A stretch of 64,000 nt of DNA from JBCBWG01 sp039039985. Its GTDB lineage: Bacteria; Pseudomonadota; Alphaproteobacteria; Rhizobiales; Hyphomicrobiaceae. The stretch covers positions 1 to 64,000 of the forward strand of contig JBCCOV010000005.1 in assembly GCA_039039985.1 (NCBI GenBank). The letters are read 5' to 3'. How positions within the stretch are numbered: the stretch's first letter is position 1; every line of letters starts with the position of its first letter. A program made the translations under genes and the position numbers. Below the pieces are notes generated by a model. The model had not been told where the DNA came from and made no database searches. It saw nothing but the letters and a program-made list of their open reading frames with translations. Positions 45,423 through 54,220 of the stretch are shown in pieces.

Positions 45423-46694
45423 ATGATTAAGAAGACGGGGAATTGTGAAGTGAGTAACTTAGTCAGTCCGATTCCAGAATGCAGGATCTGCGCGAATCCG
45501 CTGCAGCACACTTTCTTGGATCTTGGAAACTCGCCCCTCTGCGAGAGCTTTCTTGAAGCACACCAGCTTGATGCAATGGAGCCTTATTACCCACTGAAAG
45601 TCATGGTCTGTGACAAGTGCTTTCTTGTGCAGTTGCGTGAGTACGTCCAACCAGAGGAGATATTTTCTGACTACGCTTACTATTCATCGTACTCTACGAG
45701 TTGGGTCGCACATAGCAAAGCATACTGCGAAATGATCGCGCGACGGCTCAACCTGGGCAAGAGCAGCCTTGTTGTTGAGCTAGCCAGCAACGATGGCTAT
45801 TTATTGCAGCACTTCCTGCCGATGAACATCCCGGTACTTGGCGTTGAGCCGGCGGCGAACGTCGCAGCGGTCGCGCAGGAAAAAGGGATTGAGACGGTCG
45901 TCGACTTTTTCGGTCAGAGACTTGCCCAAGAGCTCAGCGTTGGCAGGCGACAGGCAGATCTCATCATCGGCAACAACGTATTGGCGCAGGTGCCCGACAT
46001 CAACGATTTTGTTGGCGGCATCAAAAAACTTCTGAAGCCAGCCGGCTTGGTAACATTGGAATTTCCGCACCTCTTGCAGCTGATGGATCAAACCCAATTT
46101 GACACGATCTATCATGAGCACTTCTCGTACTTCTCGCTAATCACTGTCGATAAGTTGGCGAGACGTCACGAACTGTCAGTTGTCGATGTCGAGTTGCTGC
46201 CGACTCATGGCGGTTCGCTGCGGGTCTACCTGTCGCATGAAAACGGGCCCTTTCAGCAATCGGACCGCGTGACCGACCTGCTAGGCGAGGAGCAGGGCCG
46301 GGGCTTAGATCAACTCGGCGCGTATAAAGGGTTTGGCCAGAGCGTCGAAAAGGTCAAACGTGACTTATTGAGCTTTCTCATTCATGCACGCGAAGACGGC
46401 ATCAAAGTCTGCGGATACGGCGCGCCGGGGAAAGGCAATACTCTGCTGAACTACTGCGGCATTGGTCCGGACCTCATCCCGTTCACAGTCGACCGAAATC
46501 CCTATAAGCACGGCCGCTTTACACCGGGTCGGCACATCCCGATTTACCCGGTGGAGGCAATCGCGGAGCACCGTCCTGATATCGTATTGATTATGCCGTG
46601 GAACCTCCGCGACGAGATCGCGCATCAAATGCGATACATCAAGGACTGGGGCGGAAAATTCGCGGTTGCAATTCCCAATCTCAGAGTGTTTTGA
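45423..46694 (+). CDS. Sugar C-methyltransferase (NovU/TylC3-type, SAM-dependent)
   Basis: A protein of 423 residues in three parts. The N-terminal zinc-binding domain (CRICANPL ... CDKCFLVQL) has four spaced cysteines. The central SAM domain has VVELASNDGYLLQHF near 120 and NNVLAQVPDINDF. The C-terminal domain has VCGYGAPGKGNTLLNY near 335 and the conserved RHIPIYPV. The motif YHEHFSYFSL near 230 carries the family's Tyr-His-Glu-His. These enzymes put a methyl group on a carbon of a keto-deoxysugar nucleotide, giving a branched sugar. With the CDP-glucose genes downstream, a CDP-linked 4-keto-6-deoxy sugar is the likely substrate. Confidence 0.92.
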   Translation: MIKKTGNCEVSNLVSPIPECRICANPLQHTFLDLGNSPLCESFLEAHQLDAMEPYYPLKVMVCDKCFLVQLREYVQPEEIFSDYAYYSSYSTSWVAHSKAYCEMIARRLNLGKSSLVVELASNDGYLLQHFLPMNIPVLGVEPAANVAAVAQEKGIETVVDFFGQRLAQELSVGRRQADLIIGNNVLAQVPDINDFVGGIKKLLKPAGLVTLEFPHLLQLMDQTQFDTIYHEHFSYFSLITVDKLARRHELSVVDVELLPTHGGSLRVYLSHENGPFQQSDRVTDLLGEEQGRGLDQLGAYKGFGQSVEKVKRDLLSFLIHAREDGIKVCGYGAPGKGNTLLNYCGIGPDLIPFTVDRNPYKHGRFTPGRHIPIYPVEAIAEHRPDIVLIMPWNLRDEIAHQMRYIKDWGGKFAVAIPNLRVF

Positions 46695-46712
46695 CTTCAA
46701 GGGGCCGGCGTT

Positions 46713-47576
46713 ATGAAAGTTGTTCTTTTCTGCGGAGGCTTAGGTACGCGCATACGCGAGTATTCGGAATCGATCCCCAAGCCTATGATTCCGATTGGAA
46801 ACGAGCCGATGCTTTGGCATATTATGAAGTATTATGCGCAGTATGGGCACAGAGACTTTATTTTGTGCCTGGGGCATAAAGCTCACACGATTAAGGAGTT
46901 TTTCCTGAGCAGGCGGCCGCATTCCTATGCGGACTGCATTATTTCTAAGGGCGGAGACGAAGTTGAGCTTCTGAGTGAGCCGCAGGACGATTGGCGTGTC
47001 GCATTGATCGACACCGGTGTATGGCGCAACATCGGTGAGCGGCTGCTCGCTGTGCGGGATCAAGTCGAAAATGAGGAAATGTTCTTAGCGAACTATAGCG
47101 ACGGCCTGACCGACGCTCCACTTCCGGAGATGATCGATTATTTTCGAGATAGCGGAAAAGTCGCATGTTTCATTGCTGTCCATTTGCCTCTTAGTTTTCA
47201 CCTTGCAGATATAGAACAGGATGGGATAGTAAGAGGCTTTCGAACCAGTCATCAGGCCGATATCTGGATGAATGGGGGGTATTTTATATTTCGCCCAGAG
47301 ATTTTCGACTACGTTGGCGAAGGCGAGGAGCTGGTTGTCGAACCGTTTCAGCGGTTGATCGCAGCAGATGAACTGCTGGCTTTCCGGTATGAAGGTTTCT
47401 GGCGTGCCATGGACACACTCAAGGACAAGCAAGTCCTTGAAGATCTGGTAGAGAGTGGAAACATGCCATGGCGGCTGCCCACGGGGGCGCCGGCCTTACG
47501 GGAGACACAGGATGGTGTCCTGCGCACCACGACCGGCAAGCCCGATCCATCCGGAGTTGTTGGAGTTGACCGATGA
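46713..47576 (+). CDS. rfbF: Glucose-1-phosphate cytidylyltransferase
   Basis: A protein of 287 residues with LFCGGLGTRIREYSESIPKP near 5-24 (CTP loop and lysine), PMIPIGNEPMLWHIMKYY, the metal-binding FLANYSDGLTD near 125-135, and GGYFIFRPEIFDY near 190. It makes CDP-glucose from CTP and glucose 1-phosphate. AAGGGG precedes the ATG. The stop overlaps the second PIG-L gene by ATGA. Together with the dehydratase at 48446 it commits carbon to CDP-4-keto-6-deoxyglucose. Confidence 0.95.
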   Translation: MKVVLFCGGLGTRIREYSESIPKPMIPIGNEPMLWHIMKYYAQYGHRDFILCLGHKAHTIKEFFLSRRPHSYADCIISKGGDEVELLSEPQDDWRVALIDTGVWRNIGERLLAVRDQVENEEMFLANYSDGLTDAPLPEMIDYFRDSGKVACFIAVHLPLSFHLADIEQDGIVRGFRTSHQADIWMNGGYFIFRPEIFDYVGEGEELVVEPFQRLIAADELLAFRYEGFWRAMDTLKDKQVLEDLVESGNMPWRLPTGAPALRETQDGVLRTTTGKPDPSGVVGVDR

Positions 47577-48226
47577 AGCCGTTGACGCTTCTTGAAACTG
47601 GTGGACATCTTTCGGTACTCGCGATCGGCGCGCACGCAGACGATATTGAAATTGGCGTTGGTGGCACACTATTGGGATGGATTGCGAATGGAGTGTCGCT
47701 GGATGTCCACTGGTGTGTTTTAGGTGGCGAGCGTGGGCGCAGCGATGAGGCACAGCGTTCCGCCGAGGCATTTCTTGCGGGTGCCAGGAATTTCTCGATC
47801 ACGGTAGAGAAGTTTCGCGACAGGTATTTCCCCAGTGACCGTGATGCAATCAAGGCGTGGCTTGAAGACACAAGGGCGAAGGCCTCGCCGGACGTTATCT
47901 TCTGCCATCATGGCGACGACGCGCACCAAGATCACCGCACAGTTGCGGAGCTTGTTGGAACGACCTATCGGGATCATCTCATTCTTGGGTACGAAATTCC
48001 GAAATGGGACGGTGATCTTTCCAGGCCAAATGCCTACGTGTCGCTGCACGCCAAGCACCTTGAACGCAAGATCGCTCTTTTGCTGGAGCATTTCGCAACA
48101 CAACGGAGTAAGGATTGGTTCGATGCGGATGTCTTTCGCGGACTTGCGCGTCTGCGAGGGATGGAATGCCGGTCTCCAAGCCGTTACGCTGAAGCATTTC
48201 ACATAAAAAAAATGGTGTTGGCCTGA
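47573..48226 (+). CDS. PIG-L/LmbE-family deacetylase (second copy)
   Basis: A short PIG-L protein of 217 residues: LAIGAHADDIEIGVGGTLL near 16-34 (first metal motif), ERGRSDEAQRSAEAF near 52 and HHGDDAHQDHRTVAEL near 112-127 (second metal region). It overlaps rfbF by ATGA, so it belongs to the CDP-sugar operon, and its substrate is likely an intermediate or the product of that pathway. CDP-glucose itself has no N-acetyl group, so an amino sugar or acyl group must arise elsewhere in the pathway. Confidence 0.91.
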   Translation: MKPLTLLETGGHLSVLAIGAHADDIEIGVGGTLLGWIANGVSLDVHWCVLGGERGRSDEAQRSAEAFLAGARNFSITVEKFRDRYFPSDRDAIKAWLEDTRAKASPDVIFCHHGDDAHQDHRTVAELVGTTYRDHLILGYEIPKWDGDLSRPNAYVSLHAKHLERKIALLLEHFATQRSKDWFDADVFRGLARLRGMECRSPSRYAEAFHIKKMVLA

Positions 48227-48445
48227 AGGTCTCGCAATATCCATTGTGGTTTGAACTGTCAGCTCTCGCGCTGGGTCGGCGCACCATAAGGGGCGTCGTC
48301 GAATGGCTGGCTCTGAAGTGCGGTCAACATGGGCGGTCTCAGTTTCCTCGGCAAGCAAATCGGTACCTCAGTCCTGTCGGACGTCATTAGCTGTCAAAGT
48401 TCGCACTGATCTCAAGTCTCACAACTTTCGAAGCAAGAGAACTGA

Positions 48446-49531
48446 ATGATAGATCCCAATTGGTGGCAAGATAGGCAGGTCTTGGTTGCCGGACACACGG
48501 GGTTCAAAGGTGCCTGGTTGTGTATGATGTTGCACAGACTCGGCGCTCGCGTTCACGGAGTGGCGCTTGCTCCTGAAGGTCCCAGGAGTCTCTATGCGGA
48601 CGCATCTGTAGGGCGCTTTCTCGCGAGCGAGAACATCATAGATTTGGCCGACCTGGATGCGGTCCGTGACGTCGTGAATGACGTGAACCCAGAGATTGTC
48701 TTCCACTTTGCGGCGCAGTCGCTCGTCAGGCGTGCCCATATGGAGCCTGTGCTTACGTTTCGTTCGAATGTTCTTGGCACAGTGCATCTATTGGAGGCAT
48801 TGCGAGACTGCCTGACGTTGAAATCAGTTCTGATTACAACGACCGACAAGGTATATTTTAATCAGGAGCACGGCCGGCCGTTTCGCGAGTTTGATCGCCT
48901 GGGTGGTTATGAGCCTTACGCGGCAAGCAAAGCGGCAACCGAGTTCGTAGTTTCCGCCTATCGTTCAAGTTACCTCGGCAGAAACGGAGTTGCTGTGAAT
49001 GTTGCGCGTGCAGGCAACGTGATCGGCGGCGGGGATTGGTGCGCTGATCGCATTGTGCCTGATATCATCAGGTCGGTGGCGGCCGACGAAACGCTGGAGA
49101 TACGCAGTCCTGCAGCCGTGCGGCCCTGGCAGCATGTGCTGGATGCGCTGGCCGGTTATCTTCTGCTCGTTCAGCTTCGCCGAGAAGCATCGGTGAAGGC
49201 ACAGAACGAGCCCGAGCTTGCCGCGTGGAACTTCGGCCCTGACGTGACGGAACAGATGCCGACGGTTGGCGAAATCTGTGAGATTGCACAGCAGTTCTGG
49301 CCGACCAAGTTTCGCTGGAGGCACGCGGTGGATTCGTCCGGGGTCAAGGAAAGCAAGTTGTTGTTGCTCGACCCGGCGCGCGCCATGCAGGAGTTGTCGT
49401 GGCGCCCGTGCTTCGCGGTTCGCGAGGCGCTGAGTGAAACTTTTAAATGGTACGAAGCGTTCTTGGACGGGGAAGATGCAGCAGTTCTTTGTCGAAACGC
49501 AGTTGATCGCTACGTTAGTTCTGCCGACTGA
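48446..49531 (+). CDS. rfbG: CDP-glucose 4,6-dehydratase
   Basis: An extended SDR of 361 residues: VAGHTGFKGAWLCMMLHRLGA at 14-34 (NAD loop in the form specific to this family), HFAAQSLVRRAH near 89, TTTDKVYFNQE near 132 and the catalytic pair Tyr158/Lys162 in PYAASK. ARAGNVIGGGDWCADRIVPD near 190 is diagnostic for CDP-glucose 4,6-dehydratase. It makes CDP-4-keto-6-deoxy-D-glucose, the branching point for CDP-linked deoxy sugars. No 3-dehydrase (RfbH) or its reductase is present nearby, so the 3,6-dideoxy branch is unlikely. Confidence 0.95.
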   Translation: MIDPNWWQDRQVLVAGHTGFKGAWLCMMLHRLGARVHGVALAPEGPRSLYADASVGRFLASENIIDLADLDAVRDVVNDVNPEIVFHFAAQSLVRRAHMEPVLTFRSNVLGTVHLLEALRDCLTLKSVLITTTDKVYFNQEHGRPFREFDRLGGYEPYAASKAATEFVVSAYRSSYLGRNGVAVNVARAGNVIGGGDWCADRIVPDIIRSVAADETLEIRSPAAVRPWQHVLDALAGYLLLVQLRREASVKAQNEPELAAWNFGPDVTEQMPTVGEICEIAQQFWPTKFRWRHAVDSSGVKESKLLLLDPARAMQELSWRPCFAVREALSETFKWYEAFLDGEDAAVLCRNAVDRYVSSAD

Positions 49532-49563
49532 TACAGAGGCTTGAACAGCAGGATGAGTCGGCA

Positions 49564-50853
49564 ATGAAACTGGACGTAGAGGGGTCGGAAATCTATCGAC
49601 TCGCCGAAGAGATCTACCCGATCTGCAGAAGCATCACTGGTGCGGGCGTTCGAGAGACGTTATCGATTCTGGGAAACTACATACCTCTCGAGATAAAGGA
49701 AGTCGCGACTGGCACGTCGGTCTTTGATTGGACCGTTCCGCATGAGTGGGTCATTCGCCAAGCCTACATCGCGCAAAGTGACGGTAAGCGCGTTGTTGAT
49801 TTTCGAGATCATAGCCTTCACGTATTGAACTATTCCGCACCTGTTCGCCAGCGAATGGGCCTTGCAGATCTGAAGCCGCATCTCTTTAGCCTTCCCGAGC
49901 AGCCTGACGTTATTCCGTATCGCACGTCTTATTACGAGAAAAATTGGGGTTTCTGCCTCAGTCATAATCAACTCGAAGCGCTTCCCGATGACACATACGA
50001 TGTCGTCATCGACAGTGATTTTATTTCCGGAAGTCTGGCTTGGGGCGAATACCTTCACAAAGGCGAATCATCGGACGAAGTACTCCTCTCTGCCCACATC
50101 TGCCATCCATCGCTTGCCAATGACAATTGTTCGGGCCTGGCCTTGCTGACTCGCCTTGCCGCCAACCTTGCCGGGCGAAGAACACGGTATAGCTATCGGT
50201 TCCTTTTCGCGCCGGGTACGATCGGTGCCATAACATGGCTTGCAATGAATGAAGAGCGGACGGACCGGATCTGTAATGGCCTGGTCCTCTCGTGCGTCGG
50301 CGACGGCGGCGGCCCGACCTATAAGCAGAGCCGCCGAGGCGATGCCATGGTCGATCGAGCAATGAGGCATATCATCATGCACGCCGGATTGGCGGGCACG
50401 GTCGTGCCATTCTCTCCGTACGGCTATGATGAAAGACAGTATTGTTCGCCAGGCTTCAATTTGCCTGTTGGACTGTTTCAGAGAAGCGCGTTTGGGTCAT
50501 TTCCTGAGTATCACACGTCTGCGGACAATATGGACTTCATTGATCCTGCGCACCTGGCCACGTCCTATGGCCTCGTTCAGGAATGGATGAACATACTCGA
50601 GTGTGATCGCGTCATGATAAATCTCTATCCTAAGGGCGAACCGCAACTTGGCCGGCGAGGGCTCTATGCAAGTATAGGCGGCGAACAAATGACCCCGATG
50701 CACCGAATGGCGATGCTGTGGGTGCTCAATCTTTCAGATGGCGAACACACGCTTCTGGACATCGCGGATCGCGCCGAACTCCCGTTTCGCGTCATTCAAG
50801 ATGCTGCCACGCGACTTGAAGCCGCGGAAGTCGTCTGCGATGCGAGGAGATAG
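49564..50853 (+). CDS. DUF4910 family protein with M28-like aminopeptidase fold
   Basis: A protein of 429 residues. It begins with EEIYPICRSITGAGVRETL and has WTVPHEWVI near 57, a family-typical linker. The peptidase-like core has AHICHPSLANDNCSGLAL near 178-195, the PGTIGAITWL segment near 218 and EYHTSADNMDFI near 312. Candidate metal ligands are the histidines and the aspartate in these motifs. The glutamate pair of true M28 peptidases is replaced by PGTIG. A winged-helix-like segment ends the protein (about 370-429). Proteins of this family are often encoded with CDP-sugar genes. Their reaction is not known to me. Confidence 0.88.
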   Translation: MKLDVEGSEIYRLAEEIYPICRSITGAGVRETLSILGNYIPLEIKEVATGTSVFDWTVPHEWVIRQAYIAQSDGKRVVDFRDHSLHVLNYSAPVRQRMGLADLKPHLFSLPEQPDVIPYRTSYYEKNWGFCLSHNQLEALPDDTYDVVIDSDFISGSLAWGEYLHKGESSDEVLLSAHICHPSLANDNCSGLALLTRLAANLAGRRTRYSYRFLFAPGTIGAITWLAMNEERTDRICNGLVLSCVGDGGGPTYKQSRRGDAMVDRAMRHIIMHAGLAGTVVPFSPYGYDERQYCSPGFNLPVGLFQRSAFGSFPEYHTSADNMDFIDPAHLATSYGLVQEWMNILECDRVMINLYPKGEPQLGRRGLYASIGGEQMTPMHRMAMLWVLNLSDGEHTLLDIADRAELPFRVIQDAATRLEAAEVVCDARR

Positions 50854-50897
50854 GACGTCTCCATAATAACAGTCCCGACGTTAACGGCTTCGGAGAA

Positions 50898-51425
50898 TCA
50901 GCGAAACGGCCCAAGGTTACGATCCTTGTCCGAGATGACGGAAACCGGCAATGGCCATTCGATGCCAATGTCCGGATCACTGAATACGAAACCGTGGCCT
51001 GCTGCGGGTACATGAAACGCCGAAATCAAATAATGCACCTCGGTGTCGTCAGCCAGCGTCTGAAAGCCATGTGCCACACCTTCGGGAATGTAGAGCTGAC
51101 GGCGATTGCCAGCGGTTAAGTTAAAGGCCAGCCAACGTCCCCGCGTTTTCGAATCTTTGCGCATGTCCACAACCACGTCATAAATCGCACCGGACGTGCA
51201 GCGAACAAGTTTGGTTTCTCCATAGGGGGGATGTTGGACGTGCATCCCTCTCAACGTCCCGCGCGTTATATTGTAGGATACGCTATGCTGAGGAAAACGC
51301 GTAAGGAGTCCATGATCAGCAAACTCCTGCTCGCAAAAGACGCGAGCAAAAAATCCCCGTTGATCGCAGTGTTGCTTCATCTCGACAAGAAAAACGCCGT
51401 TAATCTGAGTACGCGAAAATCGCAC
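50898..51425 (-). CDS. RmlC-like sugar-nucleotide 3,5-epimerase
   Basis: A cupin of 175 residues: GVFLVEMKQHCDQRGFFARVF near 10-30, SVSYNITRGTLRGMHVQHPP near 48-67 with the catalytic histidine, KLVRCTSGAIYDVVVDMR, and YIPEGVAHGFQTL near 111. The usual RGLHYQ is RGMHVQ here. The first aspartate/tyrosine pairs of RmlC are largely retained. It may epimerise CDP-4-keto-6-deoxyglucose rather than a dTDP sugar. It is encoded on the opposite strand inside the cassette; GAGAG precedes its GTG start. Confidence 0.9.
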   Translation of the reverse strand: MRFSRTQINGVFLVEMKQHCDQRGFFARVFCEQEFADHGLLTRFPQHSVSYNITRGTLRGMHVQHPPYGETKLVRCTSGAIYDVVVDMRKDSKTRGRWLAFNLTAGNRRQLYIPEGVAHGFQTLADDTEVHYLISAFHVPAAGHGFVFSDPDIGIEWPLPVSVISDKDRNLGPFR

Positions 51426-51628
51426 GATTGGCTCTCGCTCAGGTTGTTGATGTGCTTAGATCACGGAACCGCTGGGAAGCAGATTGTCGACAGTGCAGCA
51501 TGACATGGCCATCGTTGAGTTTGCTAATGAACCAGTTTATCAGCCTAACTGTGCATCAACTTTATTGCAAAGCGTGTCAATAGTTGGTGGCTGAAACAGC
51601 CACACCTAGTCCTGGGTACGAGTGAAAA

Positions 51629-52981
51629 ATGCTTGGTGAATTCAAACAATCGGAAGTATTGCGCCAACGTGCACATCAACTTATTCCGGGCGGAGCTCAT
51701 ACATACGCCAAGGGCGATGATCAGTATCCCGCATTGTCGCCGGGCTTCATCGTGCGCGGCGAGGGCTGTCGAGTCTGGGACGTCGACGGAAACGAATTCA
51801 TCGAGTACGGCATGGGCTTGAGGGCGGTTACGCTGGGTCACGCTTATCCCAGCGTCCTTGAAGCGGTGCGGCGCGAACTTTCAAATGGCAGCAACTTTAC
51901 GCGGCCTGCTCCGATCGAGATCGAGTGCGCGGACTCTCTGTTGGGTCTCGTCAAAGATGCGGATATGGTGAAGTTCTGCAAGGACGGATCAGATGCGACG
52001 TCCGGCGCGCTTAAGCTGGCACGTGCATATACCCGACGCGATTACATCGCAATTTGTGGCGACCATCCATTTTTCTCGGTGGATGATTGGTTCATTGGCA
52101 CGACCGCTATTCATGCTGGTATACCCGAGGCGGTTCGGCGTCTTACTCTGAAGTTCCAGTATAACGACATAAATTCAGTAAAGAAGTTATTCGCCGAGCA
52201 CCCAGGCCAGATTTCAGCGCTCATATTGGAGCCGGCCAGGACCGATGATCCCGTCGACGGCTTTTTGGATGAGACGAAGCGCATCTGTCACGAGAACGGC
52301 GCACTCATCATCTTCGACGAGATGATTTGCGGCTTCCGCTGGCACGCGGGTGGTGGGCAGGCCTATTACAACGTCTCACCGGACCTGGCGTGCTTCGGCA
52401 AGGCTATGGCAAACGGCTTCTCGGTTTCGGCACTTACAGGCAGAAGAGAGATCATGCGGCTAGGTGGTCTCGATCATACCGACAGGGAGAGGGTATTCCT
52501 TCTTTCCACGACCCACGGAGCTGAAACGCACGGACTGGCTGCAGCGATCGCGACAATGCGTGTCTACAAAGATGAGCCAGTCGTTGAGCATCTCGATCGC
52601 ATGGGGCAATTGCTGCGCGACGGCATAACAGACGTCGCTCACAAGCACGGGCTGCAGCGATTTGTCAAAGTTGTTGGCAAGTCTTGCTGTCTCTTCTATG
52701 TGGCGCTCGACGGTAACGAACGGGCGTCCCAGGCTTTTCGAACTCTCCTTCTCCAGGAGCTCATAAAACGTAGTGTCCTCGCGCCTTCACTCGTTGTCAG
52801 TTACTCCCACACGGAGCAGGATGTGTCCCGGACAATTGAGGCTTTTGACGGAGCGCTTGAGATCTACGCTCGTGCACTTAGCGATGGTGTCGAGCGATAT
52901 CTCGTCGGGCGGCCATCGCAACCTGTGTATCGTCCATTCAACACGAGCTCACACGGCAGAAACACACCGGAGAAGGTTTGA
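51629..52981 (+). CDS. GSAM-like class III PLP-dependent aminotransferase/aminomutase
   Basis: A fold-type I PLP enzyme of 450 residues. PGGAHTYAKGDDQYP near 20, VWDVDGNEFIEYGMGLR near 49, FCKDGSDATSGALKLAR near 112-130 (cofactor phosphate), FDEMICGFRW near 229 and the Schiff-base lysine Lys258 in CFGKAMANG are visible. It resembles glutamate-1-semialdehyde aminomutase but differs from HemL in length and loops, and its context is polysaccharide synthesis. It might aminate a keto sugar or act on a small aldehyde. Confidence in the fold is high, in the substrate none. Confidence 0.9.
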   Translation: MLGEFKQSEVLRQRAHQLIPGGAHTYAKGDDQYPALSPGFIVRGEGCRVWDVDGNEFIEYGMGLRAVTLGHAYPSVLEAVRRELSNGSNFTRPAPIEIECADSLLGLVKDADMVKFCKDGSDATSGALKLARAYTRRDYIAICGDHPFFSVDDWFIGTTAIHAGIPEAVRRLTLKFQYNDINSVKKLFAEHPGQISALILEPARTDDPVDGFLDETKRICHENGALIIFDEMICGFRWHAGGGQAYYNVSPDLACFGKAMANGFSVSALTGRREIMRLGGLDHTDRERVFLLSTTHGAETHGLAAAIATMRVYKDEPVVEHLDRMGQLLRDGITDVAHKHGLQRFVKVVGKSCCLFYVALDGNERASQAFRTLLLQELIKRSVLAPSLVVSYSHTEQDVSRTIEAFDGALEIYARALSDGVERYLVGRPSQPVYRPFNTSSHGRNTPEKV

Positions 52982-53180
52982 GCCAAGGCGGCGAAATCCG
53001 AACTCAAAGAGCAAATGGTGCTCGCCGAATCTCCACAGTAACGTCAGCAGCTGGCGTATTAGAAAAGCCATATGCCGGTCGTTGAGTTCATTTCCAATCC
53101 AAGCCTTCTACTCGAGGCACTCCTGGTCACGGCCTGCCACATCAGGAGACGCGCATTTGTCGCCGTCGAGGGGTGCGATT

Positions 53181-54041
53181 ATGAGTAATAAAATCAGTCC
53201 AAAAAGAAATCTTATTGAGTCGTTCCGATTGAGAGTATTCAAGGCGCGCTACTACGTCCAGCAGGCGATAGCTGTCGCTCGCCTCAAGATCGGCGCACGT
53301 GATCCTGAGGATAGGCTGGCTCGCGACAGTCAGGCGTTCTGGAACAATTCGGACCGGCCGGAATTTCATTCAGAGTCGCACTGGCGTGAAAGTGGTCCCT
53401 TTCAATCCGGGTCGCTTTGGGACGACCTTGGCAACTATCACCATGAGCTGCTCCAGAAGGCGGTCGATTTCGAAGGTGCTCAGGCGCTCAAGACAATTGT
53501 GGAATGGGGTTGCGGTGGAGGCCTGAACGCGGTCCGGTGGGCTGGCCAGGTTGAGAGGTTTTATGGTGTCGAGGTTAGCGCCGCTACACTTGCAGAGTGC
53601 GAGCGTCAGGTGGAGAAAGCGGGGCACCATTCCTTTCGCGGCGTACTGATTGAGTCACAGAATCCTCATCAGGTGTTCGAGGAAATCTCCGAAAAGTGCG
53701 ACGCTCTAATATGCACGTATGTTTTCGAGCCCATACCAAGTGCCGAGTATGGGTTGGCGCTTGTCGAAATAGCGAGAAAGCTCGTTCGGGATAATGGTGT
53801 TGCTCTTATTCAGATCCGATATCATACGGGGTGGCTAGATCAGGCAAAGCCGATTAAGTTCGCGCGGTTCGGTGTTGCTCACACTTGCACGTATCGAATC
53901 GACGAATTCTGGGTTGCCTGCCTGGAGCGAGGTTGGATTCCGCAGTTCGTTCATTTGCTGCCTGAGCAACCATCATTGAATGAACAGCGCTACGCCTACT
54001 TTGCGCTGCGAGCAGACCCGGATTGGACGTCGACGATCTAG
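53181..54041 (+). CDS. SAM-dependent methyltransferase
   Basis: A class I methyltransferase of 286 residues. The SAM-binding motif is TIVEWGCGGGLNAVRWAG near 98-115, followed by FYGVEVSAATLAECERQ, and motif IV-like CDALICTYVFEPIPSAEY near 175. About 80 N-terminal residues (charged, helical) precede the domain. The ATG at 53181 has GAGGGG seven bases upstream; an in-frame extension upstream into the GSAM-like gene is not supported. It is a good candidate for O- or N-methylation of the cassette's sugar. Confidence 0.87.
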   Translation: MSNKISPKRNLIESFRLRVFKARYYVQQAIAVARLKIGARDPEDRLARDSQAFWNNSDRPEFHSESHWRESGPFQSGSLWDDLGNYHHELLQKAVDFEGAQALKTIVEWGCGGGLNAVRWAGQVERFYGVEVSAATLAECERQVEKAGHHSFRGVLIESQNPHQVFEEISEKCDALICTYVFEPIPSAEYGLALVEIARKLVRDNGVALIQIRYHTGWLDQAKPIKFARFGVAHTCTYRIDEFWVACLERGWIPQFVHLLPEQPSLNEQRYAYFALRADPDWTSTI

Positions 54042-54220
54042 CGGTGATGCATGCACAATCCCTTTTCGTCGATCAAACCACACTGTACGCCATCCGACGT
54101 GCGCTCGGTGCGCTGACGCGCTGACACGAGTGACGGGCATGCAGAATATCATGCCGCGACCCTCCAATCGAACACCGCCCCACTCGTGAAGCCGGTGATC
54201 TCAAAGTAAGAAGTTACTGA

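Noticed and set aside
52773..53180. N-terminal extension of the methyltransferase at 53181
   Set aside because: It runs through the end of the GSAM-like gene; ATG 53181 has a strong ribosome-binding site.
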